Shown here: piece by piece, positions 63,216 to 64,000 of the stretch | How the letters are laid out: every line of letters starts with the position of its first letter | Position numbering within the stretch: position 1 is the stretch's first letter | From: Paracoccaceae bacterium | GTDB lineage: Bacteria; Pseudomonadota; Alphaproteobacteria; Rhodobacterales; Rhodobacteraceae | Direction of reading: 5' to 3' | DNA: 64,000 nt | Assembly (NCBI GenBank): GCA_021741245.1 | Contig: JAIOYF010000010.1 | Span: forward strand, 62,001-126,000 | Position numbers and translations under genes: made by a program | Notes under the pieces: generated by a model | What the model was told of the DNA's origin: nothing | What the model saw: the letters and a program-made list of their open reading frames with translations, nothing else | Databases searched by the model: none

Positions 63216-64000
63216 TCAGCCGTCGAGTTTGGTCAGGTCCGCGACCGAGAGGCAGATGGTGCGGATGCGGTGCAGAAGGTTCAGGCGGTTGCGCCGGACG
63301 ATCTGATTTTCGGTGTTGATCTGTGTCGCGGTGAAGAAGGCGTCGATGGGCGCGCGCAAGGTCGCCATCGACTGCATGGCGGTGGTGAAATCTTCCGTTG
63401 CCATGGCGGGTTTGATCGTGCCTTCGGCGGTATCGAGGGCGGTGAAGAGGGCGCGTTCCTCATCCGTTTCCGCGAATTTCGGATCGGCGCCGTAGGAATA
63501 TTCGACGCCATCCTTTTCTTCGGCTTGGGTGAGGATGTTGTTGGCGCGTTTGAAGCCCGCGACGAGGTTTGCCCCGTCTTCGGTGGCAAGGGTGGCTTGC
63601 AGCGCCTGCGCGCGTTTGACCAGCAGGGTGAGGTCGCAATTCCCCGGCATGGCAAGGCAGGCGTCGATGACATCGTGGCGGGTGTTCTGGTCTTTGAGGA
63701 AGACTTTGAGGCGCTCATGCAAGAAATCACGAAGGCTGTCGCTGAGGTCGGGGTTGTGGTCCCGGACGGGAACGAGCCAATCGGGGACGAGCTTCTCCGC
63801 CCCGTCGATCAGTCGGCGGGTTAGGTCACCAAACATGCCGTGCTGAGTTGCCGTCGAAAGGATCTGGGTGAGCAGGTCCAGTGCAGCCGGATTTGGCCCT
63901 GATTGATGACGCAGGATTTGAACATCGACAAGGCGGTCGATGGAGAGGCGGACATCATTCCCCAGCACCAGTCGAATAACCCCCAGTGCCGCGCGGCGCA
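63216..64000 (-). CDS. glyS: Glycyl-tRNA synthetase beta subunit, 3' part
   Basis: The last 261 residues of the beta chain of the tetrameric bacterial GlyRS; the gene continues beyond base 64000. The visible part starts RRAALGVIRLV, typical of the anticodon-binding region, and ends in the DALR-like helical domain (LDTAEGTIKP, FFTATQINTENQIVRRNRLNLLHRI). An in-frame GTG at 63968 is internal, not the start. The alpha-chain gene glyQ should lie further upstream. Confidence 0.93.
   Translation of the reverse strand, partial: RRAALGVIRLVLGNDVRLSIDRLVDVQILRHQSGPNPAALDLLTQILSTATQHGMFGDLTRRLIDGAEKLVPDWLVPVRDHNPDLSDSLRDFLHERLKVFLKDQNTRHDVIDACLAMPGNCDLTLLVKRAQALQATLATEDGANLVAGFKRANNILTQAEEKDGVEYSYGADPKFAETDEERALFTALDTAEGTIKPAMATEDFTTAMQSMATLRAPIDAFFTATQINTENQIVRRNRLNLLHRIRTICLSVADLTKLDG

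Noticed and set aside
1..64000. tRNA, rRNA, CRISPR arrays, prophage or transposase genes
   Set aside because: I looked for the usual motifs on both strands and saw none; a tRNAscan or covariance search would be needed to exclude a tRNA fully.

Overview
The window reads as one ordinary chromosomal stretch from a GC-rich alphaproteobacterium of the order Rhodobacterales (Rhodobacter/Paracoccus/Roseobacter-type). The basis is recognition of gene families and order, not a database search: an FtsZ ending in IPAFLRRQ, a DUF1476 F1-ATPase zeta inhibitor beside purC, an SspB with a long acidic tail beside fumC, a corrinoid protein with DUF1638 and a betaine-homocysteine methyltransferase, a SAM-II riboswitch before metZ, and an 845-residue PPDK-like protein beside glyS. 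I see no phage, insertion sequence, integrase, CRISPR array, rRNA or tRNA.

Layout. 1-5050: cell division and envelope genes on the plus strand (ftsZ 3' part, lpxC, bamD, recN). 5050-12700: mostly minus strand, with an NTF2-like protein, an FAD-linked oxidase, DUF1638 with a newly noticed 51-residue membrane protein, a corrinoid protein, Bmt, and an MprF-like membrane synthase. A plus-strand radical SAM gene interrupts this block. 12700-14410: ATPase zeta inhibitor divergent from purC-purS. 14500-18000: cytochrome P450 translationally coupled to a membrane hydrolase, then ccdA. 18000-25300: rne with a 520-bp upstream region, a DctB/DctD-like two-component pair whose regulator lacks GAFTGA, and purQ. 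25300-30530: alcohol dehydrogenase, small proteins downstream of fumC, sspB, chrA. 30940-38250: salvage and hydrolytic genes (mtnP-apt, M20 amidohydrolase, periplasmic nucleotidase), flavin reductase, GNAT, EcsC. 38370-43460: ptsP, lysC, purD. 43520-50340: xseA, a small secreted protein, an AlkB-like oxygenase, and ftsY-EamA-yciB-membrane protein. 50400-51740: promoter, SAM-II riboswitch, terminator, metZ. 51820-56140: short ORF-folE2, then tandem trkH genes. 56140-59460: glmM-folP-folB on the minus strand. 59570-64000: a SleB-type hydrolase, the PPDK-like gene and the 3' part of glyS.

Functional links. Bmt, the corrinoid protein, MetZ under SAM-II control, MtnP and Apt all serve methionine/SAM metabolism. 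PurC, PurS, PurQ and PurD belong to one pathway but sit in three places. FolE2, FolP and FolB supply folate.

Features most worth a second look: (1) the response regulator without the sigma-54 contact loop; (2) the PPDK-like protein with intact His and PEP domains but altered ATP-site residues; (3) two families of structured intergenic repeats, one of them a three-hairpin array whose stems keep pairing while their sequences change; (4) the coupled P450/membrane hydrolase pair; (5) several short coupled genes. All starts, alignments and motif comparisons were made by eye.
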